The position numbers and the translations under genes are program-made. The notes under the pieces are model-generated. The model worked only from the letters and a program-made list of their open reading frames with translations, made no database searches and was not told the origin of the DNA. Shown one piece after another: positions 1 through 7,746 of a stretch of 45,464 nucleotides of DNA; position 1 is the first letter of the stretch, and every line of letters begins with the position of its first letter. Source of the stretch: an uncultured Bacteroidales bacterium (GTDB lineage: Bacteria > Bacteroidota > Bacteroidia > Bacteroidales > F082); the NCBI GenBank assembly GCA_947303335.1, contig CAMYYB010000016.1, positions 1-45,464 on the forward strand, written 5' to 3'.

Positions 1-1384
1 CTTCGTCGGGTGAGTGCGGGTGCACCAAGGTCGGGCCGAAGCTCACCATGTCCCAGTTCGGGTACTTCGAGCCGAGGATGCCGCATTCCAGTCCGGCGTG
101 GATGACCATAATCTTGGCTTCCTTGCCGAACTTCTCTTGATAGACCTTCTTCATCAGATTGAGGATGGTGGAGTTGATGTTAGGCTTCCAACCCGGATAG
201 TCTCCGGTGGAATAGGCTTCGGCTCCGTTGTCAGTGAGATTTTTGCGAATCTGCTCGGCGAGTTTGTCCTTGTCGGCATCGACGAGGCTGCGTGTGAGAG
301 CGGCGCAGACAATCTTGCCCTTGTCCATCTTCACCGTAGCGAGGTTGCTGGAGGTCTCGGTGGTGCCTTCAAAATCGGCAGACATAGCAATGACGCCGTT
401 GGGATAACGGGCAATGGCGCAAAACATGTTGTCCTGTGTCTTCACATCGATGACTTTAGCGGGCATTTCGGTGGGCTCGCAAAGGATGGCCAGGTCGGGC
501 TCGACTTCAGCATACTCTTCTTTGCAGATGGCCTCGAATTCGGCAGCATACTTTTCAAACTCTTCTTTCTTGTCGGCGGGAACCACGACGATGGACTCCG
601 ACTCTCTTGGGATAGCGTTGCGCAGGCTGCCTCCGTCAATTTTGGCAAGGCGCAGACCGTATTTCTCGGCTGCCATCAGCAGCATGGTGTTCATCACTTT
701 GTTGGCGTTGGCGCGACCCAGGTTGATGTCCATTCCAGAGTGTCCGCCCTTCAGTCCTTTGACAAAGAGACGATAGGCCACCATGTCAGCAGGAACGGCC
801 TCGAAAGTAGGTGTCCAGGTACCGATGGTGTCGACACCGCCGGCGCAGCCCACGTAGAGTTCGCCTTCGGTCTCTGAGTCCATGTTCATCAGGATGTCGC
901 CTTTCAGGATGCCAGGTTGCAGCTTATTGGCACCCGTCATACCGGTTTCCTCGTCGATGGTGAAGAGGGCCTCAATGGGACCATGTTGTAGGTCGGTGGC
1001 TTCGAGTACTGCCATTGCAGCGGCGGCACCCATACCATTGTCGGCACCGAGGGTGGTACCGTTGGCCTTTACCCAACCGTTTTCGATGCGAGTCTCAATT
1101 GGGTCGTTCTCGAAATCGTGTACTTTGTCGGCGTTTTTCTGCGGCACCATGTCCAAGTGGGCCTGTAGGATGACACCTTGACGGTTCTCCATGCCTGGGG
1201 TGGCGGGTTTGCGAATGATGACGTTGCCACATTCGTCAACGAAGGTCTCCAGGCCGTGCTCTTCACCCCATTGTTTCATGAAAGCGATGACTTTGGCTTC
1301 TTTCTTCGAAGGGCGCGGAATCTGCGTCAAGCTATAGAAATTCCTAAACACGCCATTCGGCTCTAAATCTTTGATTGTGCTCAT
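1..1384 (-). CDS. pepD: Aminoacyl-histidine dipeptidase (PepD, M20C), truncated by window edge
   Basis: This is a cytosolic metallodipeptidase that releases the N-terminal residue from Xaa-His and other dipeptides. The leftward frame opens with ATG at 1384-1382 (MSTIKDLEPNG) and runs uninterrupted for 461 codons to the window edge, so only the last few dozen residues of a family usually near 485 aa are missing. The metal-site motifs are visible in order: QAHLDMVPQ (His and Asp ligands), TLGADNGMG (bridging Asp), DEETGMTG (catalytic and metal Glu), and HAGLECG near the end. It stands divergent from the lipoprotein gene at 1492. A cross-frame reading of the same DNA gives long rightward frames, which lack any family signature. 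Function is assigned with high confidence from the motifs. Confidence 0.93.
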   Translation of the reverse strand, partial: MSTIKDLEPNGVFRNFYSLTQIPRPSKKEAKVIAFMKQWGEEHGLETFVDECGNVIIRKPATPGMENRQGVILQAHLDMVPQKNADKVHDFENDPIETRIENGWVKANGTTLGADNGMGAAAAMAVLEATDLQHGPIEALFTIDEETGMTGANKLQPGILKGDILMNMDSETEGELYVGCAGGVDTIGTWTPTFEAVPADMVAYRLFVKGLKGGHSGMDINLGRANANKVMNTMLLMAAEKYGLRLAKIDGGSLRNAIPRESESIVVVPADKKEEFEKYAAEFEAICKEEYAEVEPDLAILCEPTEMPAKVIDVKTQDNMFCAIARYPNGVIAMSADFEGTTETSSNLATVKMDKGKIVCAALTRSLVDADKDKLAEQIRKNLTDNGAEAYSTGDYPGWKPNINSTILNLMKKVYQEKFGKEAKIMVIHAGLECGILGSKYPNWDMVSFGPTLVHPHSPDE

Positions 1385-1464
1385 AGGTTGTGTTTTAATT
1401 TGATGAAATTCTGTTTTGAGACGGCTAAAATACAGTTTTTTTCTGAGAGCGAAGCAAAAAACGC

Positions 1465-1472
1465 TATTTTTG
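1465..1472 (+). promoter_or_regulatory. Bacteroidota -7 promoter box (TATTTTTG)
   Basis: TATTTTTG lies 20 bp upstream of the lipoprotein start at 1492 and matches the TAnnTTTG -7 element of the Bacteroidota primary sigma factor. No further such box is evident before 2599, so this promoter may also serve the following genes. Confidence 0.55.
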
Positions 1473-1491
1473 CACCAAAATTCTGAACATC

Positions 1492-1848
1492 ATGAAAAAA
1501 GTATTACCGTTTTTATTGTTTGTCCTGCTGGCTTTCGCAGGTTGCCAGAGTGGACCCGTCATGTATGAAAAGTCTGAGAATCCGAGACAATTGGTCGGAA
1601 ATGTGGAGAAATTTGTGAAGCAGACTGAAAAGAAAGCCAAGCACTATTCTGCCGAAGACTGGCAGGTCGCCGTCGAGCAGTTTGTCGTTATGAGCAAGGA
1701 CTATGTGGAGAACCGAAATCGTCTCAGCCCAGAGGAACAGATGCGTTACGACAATGCCCGCGTCGAGTTCGTTAAGATTGTTGGTGCCAAAGGTGGTGAG
1801 GAGCTGGTGAGTCAAATCAAAGAAACCTACAGTCGGATAATTGGTTGA
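1492..1848 (+). CDS. Small lipoprotein, unknown function
   Basis: The 118-residue product begins with a charged KK pair, a hydrophobic stretch and the lipobox FAGC (Cys at about residue 19), so it should be exported and lipidated. The mature part is about 100 residues, charged and predicted mostly helical (runs such as VEKFVKQTEKKAKH and SPEEQMRYDNARVEF). Helical Bacteroidales lipoproteins of this size are common and uncharacterised. The gene has its own -7 box and lies 36 bp before another lipoprotein gene in the same direction, so the two may be cotranscribed with the steroid-type enzymes downstream. No function can be assigned. Confidence 0.85.
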   Translation: MKKVLPFLLFVLLAFAGCQSGPVMYEKSENPRQLVGNVEKFVKQTEKKAKHYSAEDWQVAVEQFVVMSKDYVENRNRLSPEEQMRYDNARVEFVKIVGAKGGEELVSQIKETYSRIIG

Positions 1849-1884
1849 CGGAAATAACCTTTATTAAATTAGTGGATTATTTTT

Positions 1885-2571
1885 ATGGTCAGAAAATCAA
1901 TTGTGGCGTTGTTGTTGGTGCTTGTCGGATTGGCTTCGTGTGAGAAAAAACCACAGCCAGTCGTTGAGCCTCAGATTTCCATCTCTGATGAAGAGGTGGT
2001 TGTAGGTTGTGATTTCGCTGTCTTGAAGGGACAATGTAATTGTGATGAAAAAATCAATTTTATTGAGGTGGAGGTGGTGAATCCGGAATATATGTCTTTT
2101 GGGGTTGGGGAGCTGTTTAAAGCTACGCTGGACGGAAACCATTATTCGGTTCGTCTTCGTCACCTTAACGCAGGTGTGACATATGATTACCGTTACATTG
2201 TTGGCTATGGAGACACTTCGGCTTATTATTGCGACAAACGGAGTCTCACAACGCTACTTGTAGAGCCAGTAGTGACCACAAATGACTTGCTGGTTAATGA
2301 TAGTGCAAGAGTGCGAGTCAGGGGGACTGTGGGCTTTGACGGTGGTGCTCCTGTTTATGAACGTGGTTTTTGTTGGAACACTGAAGGTAATCCTACTGTG
2401 AATGACAGTGTAGTACGGTATTACCATTCGGGGACGGGTGAATATGATTGTTGGATTAATGATCTTGTTTATGGTGAGACCTATCATGTAAGGGCCTATG
2501 CAAAAAACAGATGTGGCATTGGCTATGGAAACACCTTGACTTTCGTTGCCGGTTGTCCTGACGAGCTCTAA
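1885..2571 (+). CDS. Lipoprotein with fibronectin-like repeats, unknown function
   Basis: The product has 228 residues. An N-terminal hydrophobic segment ends in the lipobox GLASC, followed by EKKPQP. The mature region contains two similar beta-rich modules of roughly 90 residues, each ending in a phrase of the type 'GVTYDYRYIVGYGDTS' or 'GETYHVRAYAKNRCG'. This is the usual signature of fibronectin-type-III-like modules in Bacteroidales surface lipoproteins. It begins 36 bp after the preceding lipoprotein and ends 27 bp before the steroid 5-alpha-reductase homologue. No promoter box is obvious in either gap, so cotranscription is plausible. The role is unknown. Confidence 0.8.
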   Translation: MVRKSIVALLLVLVGLASCEKKPQPVVEPQISISDEEVVVGCDFAVLKGQCNCDEKINFIEVEVVNPEYMSFGVGELFKATLDGNHYSVRLRHLNAGVTYDYRYIVGYGDTSAYYCDKRSLTTLLVEPVVTTNDLLVNDSARVRVRGTVGFDGGAPVYERGFCWNTEGNPTVNDSVVRYYHSGTGEYDCWINDLVYGETYHVRAYAKNRCGIGYGNTLTFVAGCPDEL

Positions 2572-2598
2572 ACGTAAAGCCTTTTATCTCATGACAAG

Positions 2599-3366
2599 AT
2601 GACTGAACATACCTTTTACATCTTTCTCATCATAATGTCGGCTGTTGCTGTTGTGGTATTCGTCAGCCTCTTCTTTGTGGATGCGGGCTACGGGAAGTTC
2701 TACGACAAGAAATGGGGACCTGCAGTGAACAACAAACTGGGCTGGGTCTTGATGGAATCGCCTGTGTTTGTTGCCATGTTGCTGCTGTGGCTTTTGTCTG
2801 ACAGGCGCGACGACTTGGTGCGCTTGGCTTTCCTCTTCCTGTTCGAGCTGCATTATATCCAACGCTCATTTGTGTTCCCCTTCCGCTTGCGGGGCAAAAG
2901 TGTGATGCCCTTGTCCATCATTCTGATGGGTGTGACCTTCAATGTGCTGAATGCCTTGATGCAGGGCGGCTGGATTTTCTATATCTCTCCAGAAGACTAT
3001 TATCCTGCCGACTGGCTCACCGACCCGAGGTTTATCGCGGGCTTCTTGGTCTTCCTTATTGGAATGTACATCAACATACAATCCGATGACATCATCCGCA
3101 ACCTGCGTAAGGAGGGCGACACGAGGCACTACCTGCCCAAAGGCGGAATGTTCAATTATGTCACTTCAGCCAACTATTTCGGTGAGTTTGTGGAATGGGT
3201 GGGCTTTGCCATCCTTACCTGGTCGTGGGCGGGTGCTGTCTTTGCCCTGTGGACCTTTGCCAACCTTGGCCCTCGTGCAGCGCGTATTTACGATAAGTAC
3301 CTGGCCGATTTTGGTGACGAGCTGGACACGAAGAAAGTAAAGAGAATGATACCTTTTATATATTGA
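2599..3366 (+). CDS. Steroid 5-alpha-reductase family membrane protein (bile acid 5AR candidate)
   Basis: The product is a 255-residue polytopic membrane protein of the 3-oxo-5-alpha-steroid 4-dehydrogenase family (PF02544 type). This family uses NADPH to reduce a delta-4 double bond to the 5-alpha (A/B trans) configuration. Signature stretches shared with mammalian SRD5A are present: ELHYIQRSFVFPFRLRG near residues 84-100, LPKGGMFNYVTSANYFGEFVEW near 180-200, and a C-terminal YDKYLADFGDE...IPFIY. At least five hydrophobic segments are visible and the length matches the family. It heads a compact cluster: the OYE flavoprotein starts 3 bp after its stop and the dehydrogenase overlaps that gene. 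In gut Bacteroidales this trio has been linked to conversion of 3-oxo-delta-4 bile acids into allo/iso bile acids. The family is certain; the exact substrate is inferred from context. Confidence 0.9.
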   Translation: MTEHTFYIFLIIMSAVAVVVFVSLFFVDAGYGKFYDKKWGPAVNNKLGWVLMESPVFVAMLLLWLLSDRRDDLVRLAFLFLFELHYIQRSFVFPFRLRGKSVMPLSIILMGVTFNVLNALMQGGWIFYISPEDYYPADWLTDPRFIAGFLVFLIGMYINIQSDDIIRNLRKEGDTRHYLPKGGMFNYVTSANYFGEFVEWVGFAILTWSWAGAVFALWTFANLGPRAARIYDKYLADFGDELDTKKVKRMIPFIY

Positions 3367-3369
3367 CTT

Positions 3370-4605
3370 ATGGAAAAATCAATCATATTCACGCCTTGTG
3401 AAATCGGCCCCATCACCTTGCGTAACCGAGTGATACGCTCCGCGGCTTTCGAGAATATGGCCTATGGCAACCGGCCTTCTGACGATCTTATCAACTATCA
3501 TACCGCTGTGTCAAAGGGTGGCGTTGGAATGACGACGGTGGCCTATGCTGCTGTTAACCAATCGGGTTTGTCTTTCGACGGACAACTGTGGATGCGCGAG
3601 GAGATTGTCCCCGACCTGAAACGCCTCACCGATGCGGTGCATTCCTACGGGGCCAAAGCCTCCATCCAATTGGGTCATTGTGGCAATATGACCCACCGTT
3701 CCACCTGTGGCTGTATGCCTGTGGGTGCCTCTCGAGGCTTCAATCTTTATTCCCCCACCTTAGTCAGGAGGCTGAAAAAATCGGAGATTTATTCCCTTGT
3801 GCTGGATTTCGGCAAAGCCGTTAATTTGGCTCGCAAGGCGGGCTTCGACTGTGTGGAGATTCATGCGGGACACGGTTACCTCATCAGCCAGTTCCTGTCG
3901 CCCTACACCAATCATCGCCATGATGAATTTGGCGGCAATCTTGACAAACGTATGCGTTTCATGAAACTTGTTATAGAGGAGGTCATGAGGGCTGCCGGCA
4001 ATGATATGGCTGTGGTGGTAAAGTTGAATATGCATGATGGATTCCGGAGGGGTTTGGATCAAAACGACTGCATCATTGTGGCGAGGGAACTGGAAAAGCT
4101 TGACATTCATGCCATTGTCCTGACGGCGGGCTTTGTCAGCAAGGCTCCGATGGAGGTGATGCGTGGCGCGATGCCGATTAAGTCGATGAGCTATTATATG
4201 GACACGAAAAAGTTCTGGTGGCTCAAGGCAGGTTTGAGGGTGTTCGGACGCTTGCTGATTCCTACGGTGCCGTATAGCGAGGCTTATTTTTTAGAGTACG
4301 CAAAGCAGTTTCGCAACAGCTTGACGTTGCCCTTAATTTACGTGGGCGGTATGGTATCGAAAGAAAAGATGGAGGAAGTGCTTAGCTCAGGTTTCATGGC
4401 TGTTCAGATGGCTCGCGCTCTGATTAACGATACGGATTTCGTCAATAAACTGCACAGCGGCGAGGTGACCCGCAGCGAGTGCAAACACTCCAACTACTGT
4501 ATCGCTCGTATGTACTCCTTAGAAATGAAATGCCATCATTGTGTCGACGAGGAACTGCCGAAGAGTTTGCAGAAAGAAATTAGAAAGGCGGAAAGGAAAG
4601 GATGA
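3370..4605 (+). CDS. NADH:flavin oxidoreductase, old yellow enzyme family (5BR/BaiCD-like)
   Basis: The product is a 411-residue TIM-barrel flavoprotein. N-terminal motifs ITLRNRVIRSAAFE and KASIQLGHCGN fit the FMN-binding barrel. EIHAGHGYLISQFLSPYTNHR holds the usual OYE His and Tyr residues, and LIYVGGM...MAVQMARALI is the phosphate-binding end of the barrel. After the barrel comes a short Cys cluster (CKHSNYC, later CHHC) like the Fe-S motif of BaiCD/2,4-dienoyl-CoA reductase relatives. However, the protein stops there and lacks their C-terminal FAD/NAD(P) module, so electrons probably come from another partner. Homologues in bile-acid clusters act as delta-4 reductases giving the 5-beta form. 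It is sandwiched between the 5-alpha-reductase (3 bp gap) and the SDR (4 bp ATGA overlap). Confidence 0.88.
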   Translation: MEKSIIFTPCEIGPITLRNRVIRSAAFENMAYGNRPSDDLINYHTAVSKGGVGMTTVAYAAVNQSGLSFDGQLWMREEIVPDLKRLTDAVHSYGAKASIQLGHCGNMTHRSTCGCMPVGASRGFNLYSPTLVRRLKKSEIYSLVLDFGKAVNLARKAGFDCVEIHAGHGYLISQFLSPYTNHRHDEFGGNLDKRMRFMKLVIEEVMRAAGNDMAVVVKLNMHDGFRRGLDQNDCIIVARELEKLDIHAIVLTAGFVSKAPMEVMRGAMPIKSMSYYMDTKKFWWLKAGLRVFGRLLIPTVPYSEAYFLEYAKQFRNSLTLPLIYVGGMVSKEKMEEVLSSGFMAVQMARALINDTDFVNKLHSGEVTRSECKHSNYCIARMYSLEMKCHHCVDEELPKSLQKEIRKAERKG

Positions 4606-5417
4606 ATCACCCGAAATGGTTGAATCGGTTTGAGGAGGTGCATGGGCGTAAGCCCTTGGCCCTCATTACGGGCGGTAGCTCAGGTATGGGTTTGGGATAT
4701 GCCCGGCAGTTGGCGGATATGGGCTGCGACATGGTTTTGGTCAGTAATCAGGAAATGGAGTTGCAGAATGCCGTAGCGGAACTGAAACAAGGCCGCACTA
4801 TTCAAGTCATAGCCCATTATCAGGATTTGGCCATCGAAACGGCTGCTGAGGATTTGCTCGCCTATTGTCAGGCTGAAAACCTGCAAGTCGACATCCTTAT
4901 CAACAACGCTGGAATGTTCTTCTTCGAGGAACTGACTCCCGATAACGAAGCCAAAGCCTTGACGATGATGCGCCTGCACATCTTCACACCTACGAGGCTC
5001 TGCATCTTGTTTGGTGAGGAGATGAAACGGCGCGGATATGGATACATTATTAATATGTCGTCAATGGCAGCCAAACTGCCTTGTCCGGGAATTACGATAT
5101 ATTCTGCCACGAAAGCCTACCTGAAGAGTTTCGGCAAGTCGCTTTACTTCGAAATGCGACCCTACAACGTGGGGGTAACAACGGTCTGTCCAGCCGCCAT
5201 TGCCACACCTTTATATAAATTGAAACCCAGTTTGCTTAAACTTGGCGTGAATATTGGACTGATAGGTACACCCCAATGGCTGGTAAGAAAAGCCTTGAAA
5301 GGCATGATACGCAGGAAAAGGGTGGTGAAGCCGGGCTTCATGAATATCTATCTGCCGCCTTTGATTGCTGCTCTCCCGAAAAGTCTGGTGAATGTGTTAT
5401 GGAAAAAGTTCAAGTAA
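4602..5417 (+). CDS. Short-chain dehydrogenase (3-beta-hydroxysteroid dehydrogenase candidate)
   Basis: The product is a 271-residue classical short-chain dehydrogenase/reductase. The nucleotide-binding motif TGGSSGMG lies near residue 24, NNAG near 100, the catalytic Ser is in INMSSMAAK and the Tyr/Lys pair in YSATK. The C-terminal 60 residues are basic and hydrophobic (KALKGMIRRKRVVKP...LPPLIAALPKSLVNVLWKKFK), resembling membrane-associated SDRs related to 17-beta-HSD12. The start overlaps the OYE stop by four bases (ATGA), indicating translational coupling. In the operon context a 3-oxo to 3-beta-hydroxy (iso) bile acid or steroid reduction is the likeliest job. SDR substrate specificity cannot be read from the sequence. 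Confidence 0.88.
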   Translation: MNHPKWLNRFEEVHGRKPLALITGGSSGMGLGYARQLADMGCDMVLVSNQEMELQNAVAELKQGRTIQVIAHYQDLAIETAAEDLLAYCQAENLQVDILINNAGMFFFEELTPDNEAKALTMMRLHIFTPTRLCILFGEEMKRRGYGYIINMSSMAAKLPCPGITIYSATKAYLKSFGKSLYFEMRPYNVGVTTVCPAAIATPLYKLKPSLLKLGVNIGLIGTPQWLVRKALKGMIRRKRVVKPGFMNIYLPPLIAALPKSLVNVLWKKFK

Positions 5418-6346
5418 TCCTGTTGAGTCTGCTGTTCAGCCTGACGGCCTACGGCCAACGTTACGAGAAAGTGCCTTTTGGCGACTTCGAGCAATGGGCA
5501 GTGCGCTATATCACTGAATCAAAAGTGATTGGTGGAGAGGAAAGGACAGTGTATATGATTGGCCCGACTGATACTATCAGGGGCAATGTTCCTTATTCAT
5601 ACGATAAAACCATTTGGTCGTCCTCCAATGTCTATGCCAAAATTGCGGGTGTGACGAAAACCAGCAACAATGTGATGCCCGATGATGGTCCGACGGGAAA
5701 ATGCGCCAAGTTGGTTTCTCAAATGGCAGCGTGCAAAGTGGCAGGCCTCGTCAATCTCAAAGTGTTGGCGACAGGCTCCATTTACTGGGGAGAGACGCAG
5801 GAACCCGTCTCAAATGTCACCAACCCCTATGCCGTCATGAGTTGGGGTGTTCCTTTTACCAAGCGTCCCAAGGCTATGCTGCTCAATTACAAGGCAGAGA
5901 TTCCCAATACGGGCAAGTTGGTCAGGAGTACCACATTCCGCTATTCTGAGTTTGAGGGTTATGACCCTTTTGAATTTGTCTTCATCCTTCAAAACCGTTG
6001 GGAGGATGCTGACGGCAATATCCACGCTGTGCGTGTGGGAACGGCTGTTTGCCGTGTTGAAGAATCATCAGATGGCTGGGTGATGGACTTCAGAATGCCC
6101 ATCATCTATGGCGATGCCAGAAAAAGTGAGACGTATCAACCGTATATGGATTTGATTTCGGGGTATAAGAATATGTATGCTATCAATAGCAAAGGCAAGA
6201 AAAAACTCGTCCTTGAAGAGGATTGGGCAGATGCGAACACCCCTGTTACCCATGCGATTATGTGGTTTTCCTCGGGCAGTTGCGGAGCTTTCATCGGTGC
6301 CTTGGACAATATACTCTGGTTGGACGAACTCAGGTTGGAGTATTGA
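5399..6346 (+). CDS. Secreted PCMD-domain-like protein
   Basis: The frame is open further upstream, but the start is placed at 5399 because it gives a clean signal peptide (MEKVQVILLSLLFSLTAYGQ) and overlaps the SDR stop by only 19 bp. The 315-residue product begins with 'FGDFEQW'. It contains GSIYWGE, 'GVPFTKRPKAMLLNYKA' and a closing 'LDNILWLDELRLEY', the pattern of the Bacteroidota putative carbohydrate metabolism domain (PCMD, PF13201), a jelly-roll-like fold often C-terminal in surface proteins. There is no lipobox, so it is probably periplasmic or exported. Its overlap with the steroid-type enzymes means it is probably cotranscribed with them. A ligand-binding role, possibly for a glycoconjugate or hydrophobic ligand, is only a guess. 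Confidence 0.75.
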   Translation: MEKVQVILLSLLFSLTAYGQRYEKVPFGDFEQWAVRYITESKVIGGEERTVYMIGPTDTIRGNVPYSYDKTIWSSSNVYAKIAGVTKTSNNVMPDDGPTGKCAKLVSQMAACKVAGLVNLKVLATGSIYWGETQEPVSNVTNPYAVMSWGVPFTKRPKAMLLNYKAEIPNTGKLVRSTTFRYSEFEGYDPFEFVFILQNRWEDADGNIHAVRVGTAVCRVEESSDGWVMDFRMPIIYGDARKSETYQPYMDLISGYKNMYAINSKGKKKLVLEEDWADANTPVTHAIMWFSSGSCGAFIGALDNILWLDELRLEY

Positions 6347-6386
6347 TGGTTTTTTCGTGTTTTGAATTGCATTTCCAAAATTTTCC

Positions 6387-6394
6387 TATTTTTG
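6387..6394 (+). promoter_or_regulatory. Bacteroidota -7 promoter box (TATTTTTG)
   Basis: TATTTTTG lies 28 bp upstream of the DUF5606 start at 6422 and fits the TAnnTTTG consensus, separating this gene from the preceding operon. Confidence 0.55.
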
Positions 6395-6421
6395 CAGCCG
6401 TTTTTGAAAAAAGAATGAATT

Positions 6422-6880
6422 ATGGATTTAAGTAAAATCGTTTCGATATCCGGCAAACCGGGATTATATCAGATTAAGTCCCAAGCTATTGGGAGAATCA
6501 TTGTTGAATCAGTCGTCGACGGCAAGTGCCTTCCCGCCTTTGCCCGCGACCGTATGAGTTCGTTGGAAGAGATTTCCATTTTCTCCACCGAGGAGGACAA
6601 ACCCCTCAAGGAAGTCTTCAAGAGCATCCATGAGAAGATGGGCGACAAGGTCGACTTTGACTATAAGAAGGCTTCGAATGACGAGTTGCGCGAGAAGTTC
6701 GCCGTCATTATGCCCGACTTTGACGAGGATGCCGTCTATCCTTCGGATATGAAGAAGGTCTTCGCTTGGTATCAGATGCTGAACGACAAGGGATTGCTCG
6801 ACTTCACTGAGGAAGAGGCACAGCCTGAGGCTGAAGCAGAGAAAGCTGATGCTGCTGAGTCACAACATGCTGAGGCCTAA
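6422..6880 (+). CDS. DUF5606 domain protein
   Basis: The product is a 152-residue cytoplasmic protein opening with 'LSKIVSISGKPGLYQIKSQ', the hallmark of the Bacteroidota-restricted DUF5606 family. Later motifs (LREKFAVIMPDFDEDAVYPSDMKKVFAWY) also belong to this family. The last 25 residues are an acidic, Ala/Glu-rich low-complexity tail. It has its own -7 box upstream and a strong intrinsic terminator downstream, so it is a single-gene transcription unit. The function of the family is unknown. The family assignment is confident from the N-terminal motif. Confidence 0.88.
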   Translation: MDLSKIVSISGKPGLYQIKSQAIGRIIVESVVDGKCLPAFARDRMSSLEEISIFSTEEDKPLKEVFKSIHEKMGDKVDFDYKKASNDELREKFAVIMPDFDEDAVYPSDMKKVFAWYQMLNDKGLLDFTEEEAQPEAEAEKADAAESQHAEA

Positions 6881-6932
6881 CCTTTAGAGATTTACTCGCA
6901 CATAATGATTTTTGTAATATAAGTTGATGAAG

Positions 6933-6956
6933 AAGCCGCGTTTCGCGGCTTTTTTT
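6933..6956 (+). terminator. Rho-independent terminator after the DUF5606 gene
   Basis: An 8-bp perfect stem (AAGCCGCG / CGCGGCTT) with a TTT loop is followed directly by a T tract ending at 6956. It lies 52 bp after the DUF5606 stop and immediately before the pyrK promoter box. Confidence 0.88.
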
Positions 6957-6957
6957 G

Positions 6958-6965
6958 TATCTTTG
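6958..6965 (+). promoter_or_regulatory. Bacteroidota -7 promoter box for pyrK-pyrD (TATCTTTG)
   Basis: TATCTTTG begins two bases after the terminator T tract and 27 bp before the pyrK ATG at 6985. Its position also argues against the in-frame upstream start at 6955, which would lie within the promoter. Confidence 0.6.
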
Positions 6966-6984
6966 CACAAAATCTAAATCACTT

Positions 6985-7746
6985 ATGAAGCAAATCACAG
7001 ACTTTAAACTAATACAAAAGCAAGACTTTGGACGCTCGGTGCTGCTGCGCCTGCGCTCCGAACAACCCTTGCCTGATATGGTTCCTGGGCAGTTCGTTCA
7101 GGTGCGTGTCGATGGTTCCCCGTCCACTTACCTGCGCCGCCCTATCTCCATCCACGATGTGGACTTCCAGCGGAATGAAGTTTCCTTGCTGGTGCAGCAG
7201 GTGGGTGAGGGAACCCGTCATCTGGCTCAAGCTGGAGAAGGAGACCTTATAAATATGGTGCTTCCTTTAGGCAACGGATTCTCAATGCCTGAAAAAACGG
7301 ATAAGGTTTTGCTTGTAGGCGGCGGCATCGGTATCGCCCCTCTATATTATTTTGCCAAGGTGTTGCTTGGGAAAGGAATACGCCCCACTTTGCTTTTGGG
7401 CGGGAAGTCACAGACCGATTTGATACGTTTGGAGGATTACCAGCAATTTGGCGAGACCTTCGTGACTACCGAAGACGGCTCGTTGGGCGAGAAAGGCTTT
7501 GTGACGATGCATTCCATCTGGCAAAAGCACAGCTTTGACAAGATTTACGTCTGTGGCCCTAAGCCGATGATGAGGGCGGTGGCGAAACTGGTAGCTGAAA
7601 AGGACGTTTGGTGCGAGGTCTCGTTGGAAAACCTGATGGCCTGTGGCTTAGGTGCCTGTCTCTGCTGCGTGGAGGATACGGTGGACGGCAACGTGTGCGT
7701 CTGCAAGGAAGGACCTGTTTTTAATACAAGGAGGTTGAAATGGTAA
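6985..7746 (+). CDS. pyrK: Dihydroorotate dehydrogenase B, electron transfer subunit
   Basis: PyrK carries electrons from PyrD (FMN) through FAD and a [2Fe-2S] cluster to NAD+ in de novo pyrimidine synthesis. The 253-residue product shows the FAD-binding stretch [11 protein letters not shown], the NAD-binding [12 protein letters not shown], and the C-terminal cluster ligands in [12 protein letters not shown] with a fourth Cys in [10 protein letters not shown]. The start at 6985 (MKQITDFKL) is preferred to an in-frame ATG 30 bp upstream because the promoter box lies between them. The pyrD start overlaps its stop (ATGGTAA), so the two subunits are translationally coupled. Length and motifs match the family. 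Confidence 0.95.
   Translation: MKQITDFKLIQKQDFGRSVLLRLRSEQPLPDMVPGQFVQVRVDGSPSTYLRRPISIHDVDFQRNEVSLLVQQVGEGTRHLAQAGEGDLINMVLPLGNGFSMPEKTDKVLLVGGGIGIAPLYYFAKVLLGKGIRPTLLLGGKSQTDLIRLEDYQQFGETFVTTEDGSLGEKGFVTMHSIWQKHSFDKIYVCGPKPMMRAVAKLVAEKDVWCEVSLENLMACGLGACLCCVEDTVDGNVCVCKEGPVFNTRRLKW

Noticed and set aside
14-877. Long rightward open frame of 287 codons
   Set aside because: It is antisense to pepD, whose motifs are complete in the leftward frame; the rightward product has no family signature or start context.
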